Assembly (NCBI RefSeq): GCF_027482425.1
Contig: NZ_JAIXWA010000041.1
Span: 94,430-158,429 of the forward strand
DNA length: 64,000 nucleotides
Origin: Flavobacterium sp.
Lineage (GTDB): Bacteria > Bacteroidota > Bacteroidia > Flavobacteriales > Flavobacteriaceae
Direction of reading: 5' to 3'
Under the pieces are notes generated by a model. That model saw nothing but the letters and a program-made list of their open reading frames with translations. It was not told the origin of the DNA and did not search any database. Positions 1 through 8,815 of the stretch are shown one piece after another (within the stretch, counting starts at the first letter, position 1; the number at the start of each line of letters is the position of its first letter). The position numbers were made by a program, and so were the translations under genes.

Positions 1-126
1 TTAATTATCCAAACAAAAGAGAGTAAGGTTTCTGATATTTATGAATGTTACGACTTTGTTAACGAAAATGATACTATACTAAAAAAAGATAAAATTATTA
101 TTGATGGTTTAAATCTTCCATTTTAA
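1..126 (+). CDS. C-terminal end of an unknown protein (partial)
   Basis: An open frame enters from the left edge and ends at a TAA at 124-126, giving the last 41 residues of a protein (ending in GLNLPF). It is rich in Asp, Lys and Ile and very AT-rich, like the two genes that follow on the same strand. The next gene starts 10 bases after the stop, so the three probably form one transcription unit. No family is recognised from this fragment. Confidence 0.5.
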   Translation, partial: LIIQTKESKVSDIYECYDFVNENDTILKKDKIIIDGLNLPF

Positions 127-136
127 CAACTCATAT

Positions 137-316
137 ATGAAAAATATAGTACCTGCAATTATTATAATAATATTAGTGATTATTTTACTTCCCATATTAC
201 TTTCCATTTTAAAATTTATTTTAATGATTATCGTGAATAGTATACTCTACGTTGTTGTCCTTTTTGTTATTGCTTTAGTGTTAATTTTTTTAGGTGATTT
301 GTTTAATAAAAAATAA
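137..316 (+). CDS. small two-helix membrane protein
   Basis: A 59-residue ORF starting at ATG 137 and ending TAA 314-316. It is almost entirely hydrophobic, with two predicted membrane helices (about residues 5-31 and 34-53) and a short basic tail (NKK). It lies 10 bases after the preceding stop and 6 bases before the FtsI-like gene, so it is probably co-transcribed with that gene. FtsI in the dcw cluster is usually preceded by the small single-helix protein FtsL; this protein has two helices and no visible coiled coil, so it does not look like FtsL. Function unknown. Confidence 0.55.
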   Translation: MKNIVPAIIIIILVIILLPILLSILKFILMIIVNSILYVVVLFVIALVLIFLGDLFNKK

Positions 317-322
317 TAAAAT

Positions 323-2332
323 ATGGTTAGAGAAAATAATAGTATAAACTACCGTATTTATTTGGTGTTCTTACTTATTTTATTATTTGCTATAGCTATA
401 GTATGTAAACTCACTTCTATACAATGGAAATACGGAGCATATTATAGAAAATTGGCCGAGCGAAATACTATTAAGACTTTTATTGTTCCTGCCAACAAAG
501 GTAGTATCTATTCTTCAGACGGGAGTTTGCTGGCAATATCTATTCCAGAATATACAATAGCATTCAATGCAACAATACCCAGTGATAAAAATTTTAATGG
601 TAAAGTGGATTCGTTATCTCACTCGTTATCAAAATTATTTGGAAAACCACAGTCATATTATTATTCAATACTTACTAAAGCAAAGCAATCGAAAAGGAGG
701 TATGTTGTTATTCAGAATAAAGTAAATTATTCCAATTATGTATTAGTAAAAAAACTGCCATTGTTCAACTTAGGTAGCTACAAAAGTGGATTAATTGCAG
801 ATTTACATACTATTCGAGCTTATCCGCTAGGTGCTATTGCGAGACGAACTGTAGGGTACACAAGTATTGACAATAAAGGTAATTCAATAACTTTTGGTAT
901 TGAAGGATCTTATGACCAATATCTCAATGGTAAAGATGGTAAAATATTGAAACAAAAAATTGCTCATGGAGAGTATAAGCCTATCAGAGATGAGAATGAA
1001 GTTGAACCGATAGATGGCTATGATGTTATTTCAACTATTGATGTTTATATTCAAGATATTGCACATCATGCCTTGTTGGATGCTTTAAAAAAATTTGATG
1101 CTGAACATGGTTGTGTAGTTGTTATGGAAACGAAGACAGGTTTTGTGAAGGCTATTGCAAATTTGGGTAAAGGAACTGATTCAAAATATTATGAACAACT
1201 TAATTACGCTGTAAGGGAAAAAGGGGAGCCTGGTTCAACCTTTAAACTTGTTGATATGATTGCCTTATTGGAAGACAAGAAAGTTGATACTAGTAAAGTA
1301 TATGATCGTAATGGAGGCTTGATAACTTTTTTTGGAAAAGATGTTGTAGATTCACACAGAGATGGACCACAAAGAATTTCATTAGCCAAAGGTTTTGAAA
1401 TATCCTCAAATACAGTATTGGTTAAAGCTGTTTATGAAAACTATAAGAACAACCCAAAACAATTTGTTGACCGTATTAATAATATGGGGCTTAATAAACC
1501 ATTAGGATTGTGTATAAAAGGAGAAGGAATACCCTTTGTTCCTCAACCCAATACCCCAAAGTGGAATGGAATATCATTACCATGGATAGCGTTTGGTTAT
1601 GGTGTAGAAGTAACTCCTATGCAAACCTTGACTCTTTATAATGCTATTGCCAATAATGGGGAAATGATAAAACCACAATTTGTATCTGAAATAAGAGATA
1701 AAAATAAAACCATCAAAAAATTTGAAAAAGAGATTATCAATCCCAAAATATGTTTTGAAGGAACTGTCAAGAAATTAAAAGCCCTATTGGAAAATGTGGT
1801 TAAGAAGGGAACTGCAAAAAGTATTTACTCTAAAAATTTTTCAATGGCAGGTAAAACCGGAACCGCTCAAGGTAATTATGGAATTAATAATGGAGTGAAT
1901 AAGCATTATATATCCTCATTTGTAGGCTTCTTTCCTGTAGATAAACCAAAGTTTTCATGTATTGTTGTTATACATAAACCAAGTACCAAAAACAATAATT
2001 ATTATGGGGCAGATGTTGCTGGTCCAGTGTTTAAAAGAATAGCTCAAAAAATTATTACAGATTTACCAATTAGTGATAATGTTGAAGAATTGAATAAAAA
2101 AATTAAAAAACAAGAACAAAATTATTCAAGCTATTCGAAAAATTTGACTCTTAACAACCAATTGATTCCTAACCTAAAAGGGATGCCAGGTATGGATGCT
2201 ATTGCATTATTAGAAAATAAAGGTCTAAAGGTAAAGCTTAAAGGAAATTTATTAGGGAAAGTAAAAAGTCAATCGATAAAGCCTAATGTAGCTGTTCGAA
2301 AAAGCAATACTATTGAATTGATATTACAATAA
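323..2332 (+). CDS. FtsI/PBP2-type peptidoglycan D,D-transpeptidase with PASTA domain
   Basis: A 669-residue class B penicillin-binding protein, which cross-links peptidoglycan stem peptides in the periplasm. One N-terminal membrane anchor (about residues 10-30) is followed by the dimerisation region and the transpeptidase domain. All three active-site motifs are present: STFK with Ser305/Lys308, SSN at 361-363, and KTG at 511-513. A C-terminal PASTA module covers about residues 612-669. Domain order and length match Bacteroidota FtsI. The context does not: MraW/RsmH, MurE and other dcw genes are absent, and the gene is visibly much more AT-rich (AAA, TTA and ATA codons) than the genes after 2.8 kb. 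It is probably an extra, possibly acquired FtsI paralogue; whether another copy exists cannot be seen here. Confidence 0.9.
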   Translation: MVRENNSINYRIYLVFLLILLFAIAIVCKLTSIQWKYGAYYRKLAERNTIKTFIVPANKGSIYSSDGSLLAISIPEYTIAFNATIPSDKNFNGKVDSLSHSLSKLFGKPQSYYYSILTKAKQSKRRYVVIQNKVNYSNYVLVKKLPLFNLGSYKSGLIADLHTIRAYPLGAIARRTVGYTSIDNKGNSITFGIEGSYDQYLNGKDGKILKQKIAHGEYKPIRDENEVEPIDGYDVISTIDVYIQDIAHHALLDALKKFDAEHGCVVVMETKTGFVKAIANLGKGTDSKYYEQLNYAVREKGEPGSTFKLVDMIALLEDKKVDTSKVYDRNGGLITFFGKDVVDSHRDGPQRISLAKGFEISSNTVLVKAVYENYKNNPKQFVDRINNMGLNKPLGLCIKGEGIPFVPQPNTPKWNGISLPWIAFGYGVEVTPMQTLTLYNAIANNGEMIKPQFVSEIRDKNKTIKKFEKEIINPKICFEGTVKKLKALLENVVKKGTAKSIYSKNFSMAGKTGTAQGNYGINNGVNKHYISSFVGFFPVDKPKFSCIVVIHKPSTKNNNYYGADVAGPVFKRIAQKIITDLPISDNVEELNKKIKKQEQNYSSYSKNLTLNNQLIPNLKGMPGMDAIALLENKGLKVKLKGNLLGKVKSQSIKPNVAVRKSNTIELILQ

Positions 2333-2811
2333 AATTTTTAATCTTTTTAAAGGTTTATAATATTCTAAGTAAAATGTGATTGGGTGTATTGAGATTTGTG
2401 AGGTTACAGTTACTACCCCACTACAAAAAACTATGCTGGTAAATCAATCCGGCTTCTTTTTTTTGAAATTTTGCTGAAGCTCCCTCTAAAGTGATTGATT
2501 TCAGCAGTTGCATGTCTTGATAATTTTGAACATTGAATTGACAATTTTCTAGATCAAATCGGAGTGATTGAATGAGGTAGCTTCTAATGAATACTAGCTC
2601 CTTTTGTATGTTGTAAATTCTAGGCACTAGAGGAGTGGGCTTCGATTGATGCTTCACGTTGAAGAACGGAAATAAATATGTAGTACTGAGGATTTCTCTC
2701 AGGGAAAATGCTACAATTTTACTTTGGTTCTACCAAAAATAAAAATGACATTTAAGGTGATTATTTAAACCACAGTTTAGTTACCTGTGGAGTGACAAGG
2801 AGGGTTGTACT
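2333..2811. other. intergenic region between convergent units
   Basis: 479 bases between the FtsI-like gene and the minus-strand block. No clear hairpin terminator follows the FtsI gene. The only sizeable frame is a weak 78-codon minus-strand frame, listed separately. Base composition changes here from very AT-rich on the left to the more balanced composition of the rest of the window, so this may be the border of an inserted segment. Confidence 0.5.
2421..2657 (-). CDS. doubtful small ORF
   Basis: A 78-codon frame that could start at a GTG (2655-2657). The frame stays open upstream for about 22 further codons without an ATG, so it may be the decayed tail of a longer gene rather than a real small one. 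The product is not hydrophobic and no motif or family is recognised. There is no purine-rich stretch in front of the GTG. Kept only because nothing else explains this stretch. Confidence 0.2.
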   Translation of the reverse strand: MKHQSKPTPLVPRIYNIQKELVFIRSYLIQSLRFDLENCQFNVQNYQDMQLLKSITLEGASAKFQKKEAGLIYQHSFL

Positions 2812-3036
2812 TCACAAGACACGTATCAAAGGAGCCGTTTCCCAAAACTCCGCTCCTACAGCTGACGCCCAAAGTACCGCCGTAAGGCCATACATCATGA
2901 AGGGAGTACTTAAGTAACGATGGTAGGCATACAATACATGTTGGGTCATCACCCGCGCCAACACCGCGAGCAACAACAACACCCCCAGACCTAGGCTAAG
3001 GAGGAATCGTATATCAAACTGTGTGGTCGTGTGCAT
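2812..3036 (-). CDS. small two-helix membrane protein
   Basis: 74 residues from ATG 3034-3036; a longer version from TTG 3076-3078 would overlap the upstream stop and is less likely. Two hydrophobic segments (about residues 9-28 and 43-60) predict a small inner-membrane protein. It lies about 35 bases downstream of the beta-barrel gene on the same strand, so it could be its operon partner. No family is recognised. Confidence 0.45.
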   Translation of the reverse strand: MHTTTQFDIRFLLSLGLGVLLLLAVLARVMTQHVLYAYHRYLSTPFMMYGLTAVLWASAVGAEFWETAPLIRVL

Positions 3037-3071
3037 AACGTAAAGAATAGTGGAATAATTAGACTCAATTT

Positions 3072-5849
3072 CTACCAATATTGACGGCGGCCTTGCTTTT
3101 TTTCCTTGCCCAATTGGTCCAACTTGTAGGTGAGCGAAAACATCACGTAACGGCGCAATACCACATTTTCTTCATCGCGAATCGCTGTGGCTGTAATCGT
3201 ACGGGTGGCGTTTTGGTTTTGGTTCAAGAGGTCATATACCTTCACTTTGGCGGTAAAACGCTTTTGGTAAAAACTGTAGGCCAAACTCGTATTCCACAAA
3301 TAAAAATCCTTGCGAAAACCGTCGGCGATATTGGAGTTGTACGTATACCCAAAATCGTTACCAAAGACCCAGTTGGTAGGCCAAAATAGGGTCGTTTGCA
3401 GGTTCACGCGGTGCAAATAATTGGTGGCCGCATTGACCACATAATTGGTGTACTCCGTAATGTTTCGGGTAAATTGATACGAGGGATTGAGGATTAGTTT
3501 TTCACCGTATTCGTAAGTAAAATTCACCCGTGGGTTCAAGGTCACCGTACGGGCTTCAAAAGCGTTGCCGTCGGTAATCCCTTTGCTGAGTCCGAAATTC
3601 ATCGCCCAACGCAATTCGTAGCGAAATTTGTGGGCCTCTTTTTTATAGGTTTTGTTCCAATACACTCCCGTCCAACTGTTGTATGTGCCCGAGACATTAG
3701 TATAGGTCGTGGTCCGCTTACGGCTTGCATCAAACGTAGTCGCCGAAACAATCTGGGTGTCGTAAACATTACCACCCGCATAAAATCCGTAGCTCGAACG
3801 CGAGGCATAATCAAAATCCCGAAACGATACGTAAATATAATGGCGTAGGGAAGCGTCCAAATTCGGGTTTCCAATCGTGGTATTCAACGGGTTGGCCAAA
3901 TCCTCTACGGGCAACACCTGACTCCCCCGCGGAAGTTCGTTGTCATACGAATACGTTCCCCAAATATTTCGCGATTTAGACAGACGCAAATTCAAGGTCG
4001 CTTCTACAAAGGGCACAAAAAACGTACGGTTGGTGGGAGTCGTAACGCCTAAATAATCCATAGCCGCATCCATCGTACTCCATTGCGGACCTACATTGAA
4101 AGACGCGTTCCACACCGATTTTTCCAAAACCAAACCCGTGGTGGGTCGAAATACTTGTTGCTTGGTGCGCATGGCATTGGTGAGTAAGGGATTGGCTTGC
4201 GTAAAATCATTGGTTATTGGATCAAACTCTTGGGAGTCGCGGCCGTTTTTTTCATTGGTAAACTCATGATAGACATTGTTCACCCACCGCAGCGAGTCCT
4301 TTACGGGTTCGTAAAACTTCAAGTCGTACGAAAACTGATTCACCCGATTGTAACTCGTATTGCGCTGGTTTCGTATATCGTCGGGTTGGCTATTTTGGTA
4401 AAAAAGGGTTTGCGAGTCCACAAGATTTTGGGCATCATCTTGTTGATGATCTTGGTAAAAAACGAGGGCTACATTGCGTCCTTTCCGACGAAATGACTTG
4501 GTAAATGTGGTGGTATTTTCAAACGAGGTCGCCGTATTTTCGGAAATAGAGGATGAATTACTCTCGTTGAGCAATTGCGCCGAAGCATCCCGCGACTCTT
4601 GCCGAGAAACGTTGGTACTCTGACCCAAGGAACGGCTCCATTTGGGTTCCATGACCACTGTAAAAGTCGAATCGATGGCCCACTCGATATCGCCTGAGAC
4701 ATTGTGCGCGGTGGCTGCATTTTTATAGGATGCTTCCGAGGCGGTTTCGTAATTCCCCGAAGGCAAAAAGTTGATTTGTCGCGTGCGGCTGTTGTTGCGG
4801 GTATTGGCTTCACTAAAAAAGTAACTCAAGGCAAGGGGACTGTCCTTACGCCATTCGTCGGCATAGTTAACGCCCGCCAAATGGGATTGCGTGATGCCCG
4901 TATTGCCTCCAAAACGACGGCGGTTGACAAAAAACGAACCGTTGTCACCGACCCAAATATTGGAATTGCGGCCGCCGCCCATATTATCAAAAATCTCGTC
5001 CATAGAAAAACCGGTCGCATTGATGTTGTTGGACGAAGCCAAAACGCTTACTTTACGGTTGTTGTTGAAATAATTGATAAGTCCACTGCTTTCGTAGCGG
5101 TTGCTCGAACCCGCTCCGGCCATGACTTTTCCGAACCAGCCTTTGTTTTTCTTTTCGTCGATAGTGAGGTTTATACTGGCGTTGTTGGAGGCCGCAACGG
5201 CTCCTGTTTTTTCCTCTTGTTTGGTTTTGGTGTCGGTAACTTGCACTTTGTTAATCATTGAGGAGGGTAAGTTTTGCAAAGCAATTTTTCCATCCCGGTC
5301 AAAAAAGGGTTTCCCGTTAACGAGGATTTGATTGACTTCTTTCCCGTTGACGGTAATTTTTCCTTCGGCATCGATTTCAACACCAGGCAGTTGCTTGAGC
5401 AAGGCTTCCACATTAGCATCGGGCCGCACTTTGAAAGACGCGGCGTTAAACTCAAGCGTATCTTTTTTGATCCGAATGGGCGGTGTTTCATTTTTAATCA
5501 CCACTTCATCGAGGGTTTGAGCCGCGGGTTGGAGTCCGATAATCCCCAAATCTTGCGTGGTGGTCAAATTTTTTAAGGTCACTTTATAGTCTTGATAGGC
5601 TACAAAGGAAATTTTCAAAATAACGGGGGTATTGCTTTTTTTTAGGGCAAAATCAAAGGTTCCATTTTTTTGACTGATGGTGTATTCAATTACGGTAGAA
5701 TCTTTGGGGTTGGTCAAATAAACGGTCGCCGATTCGATGGGAATACGTGAGTCTTGGTCGACAATAGTTCCTTTGAGGTGAATGGTTTTTTGGGCTGTTG
5801 CGGTAACAAAACAAAAAATAAAGAACAGGACAAACCAATTTTTAGGCAT
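3072..5849 (-). CDS. outer-membrane beta-barrel protein with carboxypeptidase-like regulatory domain
   Basis: 925 residues. A Sec signal peptide (residues 1-19, ending ATAQ) is followed by a CarboxypepD_reg-like beta-sandwich (about 20-110), a plug-like region (about 125-230, including VNGKPFFDRDGK) and a long C-terminal beta-barrel rich in alternating aromatics, of the 'outer membrane beta-barrel protein' family related to TonB-dependent receptors. There is no SusD partner, so glycan import is not indicated. A paralogue with the same layout lies at 43532-46237 next to a GLPGLI protein; here no GLPGLI gene is adjacent. The substrate is unknown. Confidence 0.85.
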   Translation of the reverse strand: MPKNWFVLFFIFCFVTATAQKTIHLKGTIVDQDSRIPIESATVYLTNPKDSTVIEYTISQKNGTFDFALKKSNTPVILKISFVAYQDYKVTLKNLTTTQDLGIIGLQPAAQTLDEVVIKNETPPIRIKKDTLEFNAASFKVRPDANVEALLKQLPGVEIDAEGKITVNGKEVNQILVNGKPFFDRDGKIALQNLPSSMINKVQVTDTKTKQEEKTGAVAASNNASINLTIDEKKNKGWFGKVMAGAGSSNRYESSGLINYFNNNRKVSVLASSNNINATGFSMDEIFDNMGGGRNSNIWVGDNGSFFVNRRRFGGNTGITQSHLAGVNYADEWRKDSPLALSYFFSEANTRNNSRTRQINFLPSGNYETASEASYKNAATAHNVSGDIEWAIDSTFTVVMEPKWSRSLGQSTNVSRQESRDASAQLLNESNSSSISENTATSFENTTTFTKSFRRKGRNVALVFYQDHQQDDAQNLVDSQTLFYQNSQPDDIRNQRNTSYNRVNQFSYDLKFYEPVKDSLRWVNNVYHEFTNEKNGRDSQEFDPITNDFTQANPLLTNAMRTKQQVFRPTTGLVLEKSVWNASFNVGPQWSTMDAAMDYLGVTTPTNRTFFVPFVEATLNLRLSKSRNIWGTYSYDNELPRGSQVLPVEDLANPLNTTIGNPNLDASLRHYIYVSFRDFDYASRSSYGFYAGGNVYDTQIVSATTFDASRKRTTTYTNVSGTYNSWTGVYWNKTYKKEAHKFRYELRWAMNFGLSKGITDGNAFEARTVTLNPRVNFTYEYGEKLILNPSYQFTRNITEYTNYVVNAATNYLHRVNLQTTLFWPTNWVFGNDFGYTYNSNIADGFRKDFYLWNTSLAYSFYQKRFTAKVKVYDLLNQNQNATRTITATAIRDEENVVLRRYVMFSLTYKLDQLGKEKKQGRRQYW

Positions 5850-5929
5850 AAAGCTGGTGTAAAATACTAGAACGCGAATATCCTATTTTATTGTGAATAG
5901 ACTATAGTAATCCCTCATTTTAACATCAT

Positions 5930-5957
5930 AAAAAAACCCGGAGGTGATCCGGGTTTT
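5930..5957 (-). terminator. intrinsic terminator after the TPR gene
   Basis: Perfect 10-bp inverted repeat (arms 5933-5942 and 5948-5957, loop GGTGA). Read on the minus strand, the hairpin is followed by a T-run. It lies 16 bases past the stop of the TPR gene and closes the ExbB-to-TPR operon. Confidence 0.9.
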
Positions 5958-5973
5958 CTATCATTTAGAGAAA

Positions 5974-7635
5974 TTATTTCAATACTTTAAGCGATTCCGT
6001 GGCATACGCATTGGTAGGATCCAAGGCTAAGGTTTTGTTTAGCAACTCTTTGGCTTTTGCTTTGTCGCTGTTGGCGTAGAAGGAAGCCATGTTGTTGTAG
6101 GCTTCGGTCACCTTGGCTTTATTTTTTGTGATTTCCTCGGGACCTTTGGCGGTTAAGGCATCCAAATACTTTTGGTACGCCTCTGTCATAACATCATCTT
6201 TGGCCATTACACTGTTGATTCGTGCTTTGTACAAATACGCTTCTGGATATTCGGGTTTGGCGGCAATCACATTGTCCATTGCTTTATCGGCATTGGTCAA
6301 GGCGGCTACGTCAATGGTTTTGGCATCTTTCCCGCGATTTACGGTGTGTACACACAATCCATAATAGATGTTGTCTTCAAAGAAATTTTTGGAAGTAGTG
6401 TTCAAAATAGCCGCTTCAAAAACACCAGCAGCCACTCCGTACAACTTTTGTCCAAAGTACGCTTTTCCGATTTCGTTCAAGCCATTGGCCACGTTCATGT
6501 CCATTTCTACCGCTTTCTTCAGATTTGCAACCCCTTGTGCTAATAACGTTGCGTCTATAGTTTTACCATCGGCTCCAATTGACTTTTTCACTTGCGCCAA
6601 GCCCAAGAAATAGTAATCCCCACCGATAATTTTATTGGCTTTGCCTAAGAACTCCGTCAAGGCGTTGATCGCTTCATCGGTGTTGCCGTTTTCGTAGGCA
6701 GCATATCCAAGGTATCGAAGAATACGCGGATTTACTTTATCCATTTTCTTCATTTCCAAGGCTTCTTTTTCCAATTCTTTGTACTCTTTAGCCAAGATCA
6801 AAAAGTCAGCATGACGCATACGAGAAGACAAAGAGTAGTCGGTAAGACTCATGTATTTTTCGTAGTTGGTTAACGCTTTGGCAATGTTTTCCTTGTAGGT
6901 ACCCGGTTTGTTGTTCGCCCATAAATAATAGGTTTCTGCCAACTCACGGTACACGGGACCATAGTTAGAATCGATACTCACCACTTCGTCGTAAGCTTTA
7001 ACCGCTTCGACGTAGGCCTTGGCTCCTTTTAAAAGGACACCCAACTGCATTTTGGCACGAATCAAATTTTTATCTGTGTTGTAAGCATCGCGATACGCCG
7101 AATAAGCATCGTTTTGATTTTTTAACCCATAATACGCATCGCCCATTACCAATTTCACATTGGGATCGTTGGGATTGGCTAATTTAGCTTTTTCCAAAAC
7201 CGCAAGTGCAGCTTGATAGTCAGGCTTGTCGGTATTCATATACGCTTGCGCAATGTAAACGTATTCTTCTACTTCTTTTTTACGCATTCCTTGAGTCGCC
7301 AAGTCAAATTTGGATTTGGCTGCCGCCGCATTTCCGGCTTCAAGGTCTAACTGCCCTAATCCGATGTTGTTGAATTTACCTCCTTCAGCTGCGGTTAATC
7401 CTTTATCAAAAGTAATTTTGGCCGAGTCTTCCACACTTTGCTTGAGGTAAACGTTCCCCAATAGGAAAGCAGCCTTACCATCGGCAGGTTTGGTTTTTAT
7501 GATGGACTTTAAAATCGATTTTGCCTTATCATATTGTTCAGCATCAATGGCTTTCTTGGCCTGATCTAAGTCCTGCGCTTGTGTGGCGGCAGTGGCAGCG
7601 AGAAAGGCTACGCTGAAAAATTTAATCGTGCTCAT
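5974..7635 (-). CDS. secreted tetratricopeptide-repeat protein
   Basis: 553 residues with an N-terminal signal peptide (to about residue 20, ATQAQ). The rest is a chain of helical hairpins with TPR spacing (for example KAKLANPNDPNVKLVMGDAY and AAGVFEAAILN), so most of the protein should be a periplasmic superhelical scaffold. It is the last gene of the ExbB-ExbD-ExbD-TonB operon, 12 bases after the PstS-like gene, and is followed by a strong terminator. The position suggests it helps assemble or organise an envelope machine driven by the Exb/TonB motor; this is inference, and no enzymatic motif is visible. Confidence 0.85.
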   Translation of the reverse strand: MSTIKFFSVAFLAATAATQAQDLDQAKKAIDAEQYDKAKSILKSIIKTKPADGKAAFLLGNVYLKQSVEDSAKITFDKGLTAAEGGKFNNIGLGQLDLEAGNAAAAKSKFDLATQGMRKKEVEEYVYIAQAYMNTDKPDYQAALAVLEKAKLANPNDPNVKLVMGDAYYGLKNQNDAYSAYRDAYNTDKNLIRAKMQLGVLLKGAKAYVEAVKAYDEVVSIDSNYGPVYRELAETYYLWANNKPGTYKENIAKALTNYEKYMSLTDYSLSSRMRHADFLILAKEYKELEKEALEMKKMDKVNPRILRYLGYAAYENGNTDEAINALTEFLGKANKIIGGDYYFLGLAQVKKSIGADGKTIDATLLAQGVANLKKAVEMDMNVANGLNEIGKAYFGQKLYGVAAGVFEAAILNTTSKNFFEDNIYYGLCVHTVNRGKDAKTIDVAALTNADKAMDNVIAAKPEYPEAYLYKARINSVMAKDDVMTEAYQKYLDALTAKGPEEITKNKAKVTEAYNNMASFYANSDKAKAKELLNKTLALDPTNAYATESLKVLK

Positions 7636-7647
7636 TGTTCTTTGTAT

Positions 7648-8574
7648 TTAAATTTTTGTTTTTTCAATTTGTTTTCGGGTTACAATCTTACGACCGGGTT
7701 CCCGTATGGGGGCAATGCCTGATTTTAATACGATGCGTTGCCCTTTGTCGCCGGCAATGAAAGAGGCAAATCCGATACCGAGTCCTTCATACCCTTGACA
7801 GTTGATGATGTACAAAACACGTGCCAAAGGATAAGCGTTAGTCCCCAAGGCTTCTTGGGTGGGATACGCAATTTTCCCGTTAGCTTGTTGCACTCCTAGT
7901 ATTTTTACTTTTTCAACCCAAGGTTTTAAGGTAGCATTGGGTTCAAAAAGCCAATTACTTCCCACTAATCCAATCATACCCTCATGTTCGGCTACGTATT
8001 GAATCACCGCTTGGGTATTTTTTTGCGAATATACGCCTTCCGAAGGCAATTGTGTAATTCCGGCTTTTTCCATCATATAGCGAACCGTTCCCGAATTGGG
8101 GTTGTCAAAAACGAGGCCTTTCAGCGCTTTGTTCTTGCCTTGTAAAAATCCAATAAGAGTTTCTAAATTCACTATCGTATCTTGCGTATTGGCGGCTCCA
8201 ATTAAGGCAACACCATCGAGCGCAAACGGAGTGGTTCTCGGGACAATGCGTTGCGCTTTGAGAAATTGGGTTTCGTTGGTATTTAGTTTTCGGGAGAGAA
8301 TGGCTATGCCTGATTTGGCTTCCGATAACTTCTTAATCACAGAAACTTCGGAAGAAGGCTCAAGGGTTATTGAAGCCTCATACGTCGTTTGAAACACCAA
8401 CTGTTGGTCTTCAACGATAGGCAACAAGGACTCGTCAACCCAAATCGTTGCTTTTCCGCGAAGTATAGAGTCTTTTTGGTTTTCGGAGGTGTTGGGCTTA
8501 CAAGAAATGAAGAATCCCAGCGTTCCGAAAAACACCAACATCACATATGTTAGGATTGCATAAATTCTTTTCAT
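7648..8574 (-). CDS. PstS-like substrate-binding lipoprotein
   Basis: 308 residues with a lipoprotein signal (hydrophobic segment ending FFISC, lipidation at the Cys near residue 26). The body resembles phosphate-type periplasmic binding proteins (PstS/PBP-like): early ATIWVDESLLP, then SEVSVIKKL and NPNSGTVRYM. No PstC, PstA or PstB gene is adjacent. Its start overlaps the stop of the 80-residue membrane protein by four bases (ATGA), so the two are translationally coupled. Being in an ExbBD-TonB operon rather than a Pst operon makes a classic ABC role doubtful; the ligand is unknown. Confidence 0.75.
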   Translation of the reverse strand: MKRIYAILTYVMLVFFGTLGFFISCKPNTSENQKDSILRGKATIWVDESLLPIVEDQQLVFQTTYEASITLEPSSEVSVIKKLSEAKSGIAILSRKLNTNETQFLKAQRIVPRTTPFALDGVALIGAANTQDTIVNLETLIGFLQGKNKALKGLVFDNPNSGTVRYMMEKAGITQLPSEGVYSQKNTQAVIQYVAEHEGMIGLVGSNWLFEPNATLKPWVEKVKILGVQQANGKIAYPTQEALGTNAYPLARVLYIINCQGYEGLGIGFASFIAGDKGQRIVLKSGIAPIREPGRKIVTRKQIEKTKI

Positions 8575-8813
8575 GACTCCTCAGTCGGTTCGGACGAATT
8601 AAAAAAGCGCAAAAAACGAAAGAAGGCATACACGATAAGTAGTCCTCCAAACATTAAGCGGTAGTTGTCGTCCATGTTTAAGGGAATCTTTTTCCAAAAA
8701 ATGATCATTAACCCTAATGTTAAAAAAAAAAAAAAAAACAAGATTCCCATAAATAGAAGAAATCGCTCTTTAAGCGATTTCTTCTTGTATTGCATTACCC
8801 ATTTCGTAAGCAT
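8571..8813 (-). CDS. small membrane protein containing a 17-base homopolymer
   Basis: 80 residues with two membrane helices (about 19-40 and 53-67) and charged ends. It starts two bases after the TonB stop and overlaps the PstS-like start by four bases, so it is a true operon member. Codons 25-31 are built on a run of 17 T on the coding strand (A on the plus strand, 8722-8738) encoding a Phe run. Slippage there would truncate the protein within a few codons and could disturb coupled translation of the next gene. No family is recognised. Confidence 0.75.
   Translation of the reverse strand: MLTKWVMQYKKKSLKERFLLFMGILFFFFFLTLGLMIIFWKKIPLNMDDNYRLMFGGLLIVYAFFRFLRFFNSSEPTEES
8722..8738. repeat. 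17-nt poly-A tract inside a coding region
   Basis: An uninterrupted run of 17 A on the plus strand, within codons 25-31 of the small membrane protein on the minus strand. As sequenced, the reading frame is intact. Confidence 0.9.
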
Positions 8814-8815
8814 GC

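Noticed and set aside
1..2811. Insertion sequence or transposon in the AT-rich left end
   Set aside because: No transposase motif, terminal inverted repeat or target duplication could be found within the window.
4704..5261. 185-codon plus-strand frame opposite the beta-barrel gene
   Set aside because: It lies fully antisense to a gene with clear domains and signal peptide, has biased composition and no family features; typical shadow frame.
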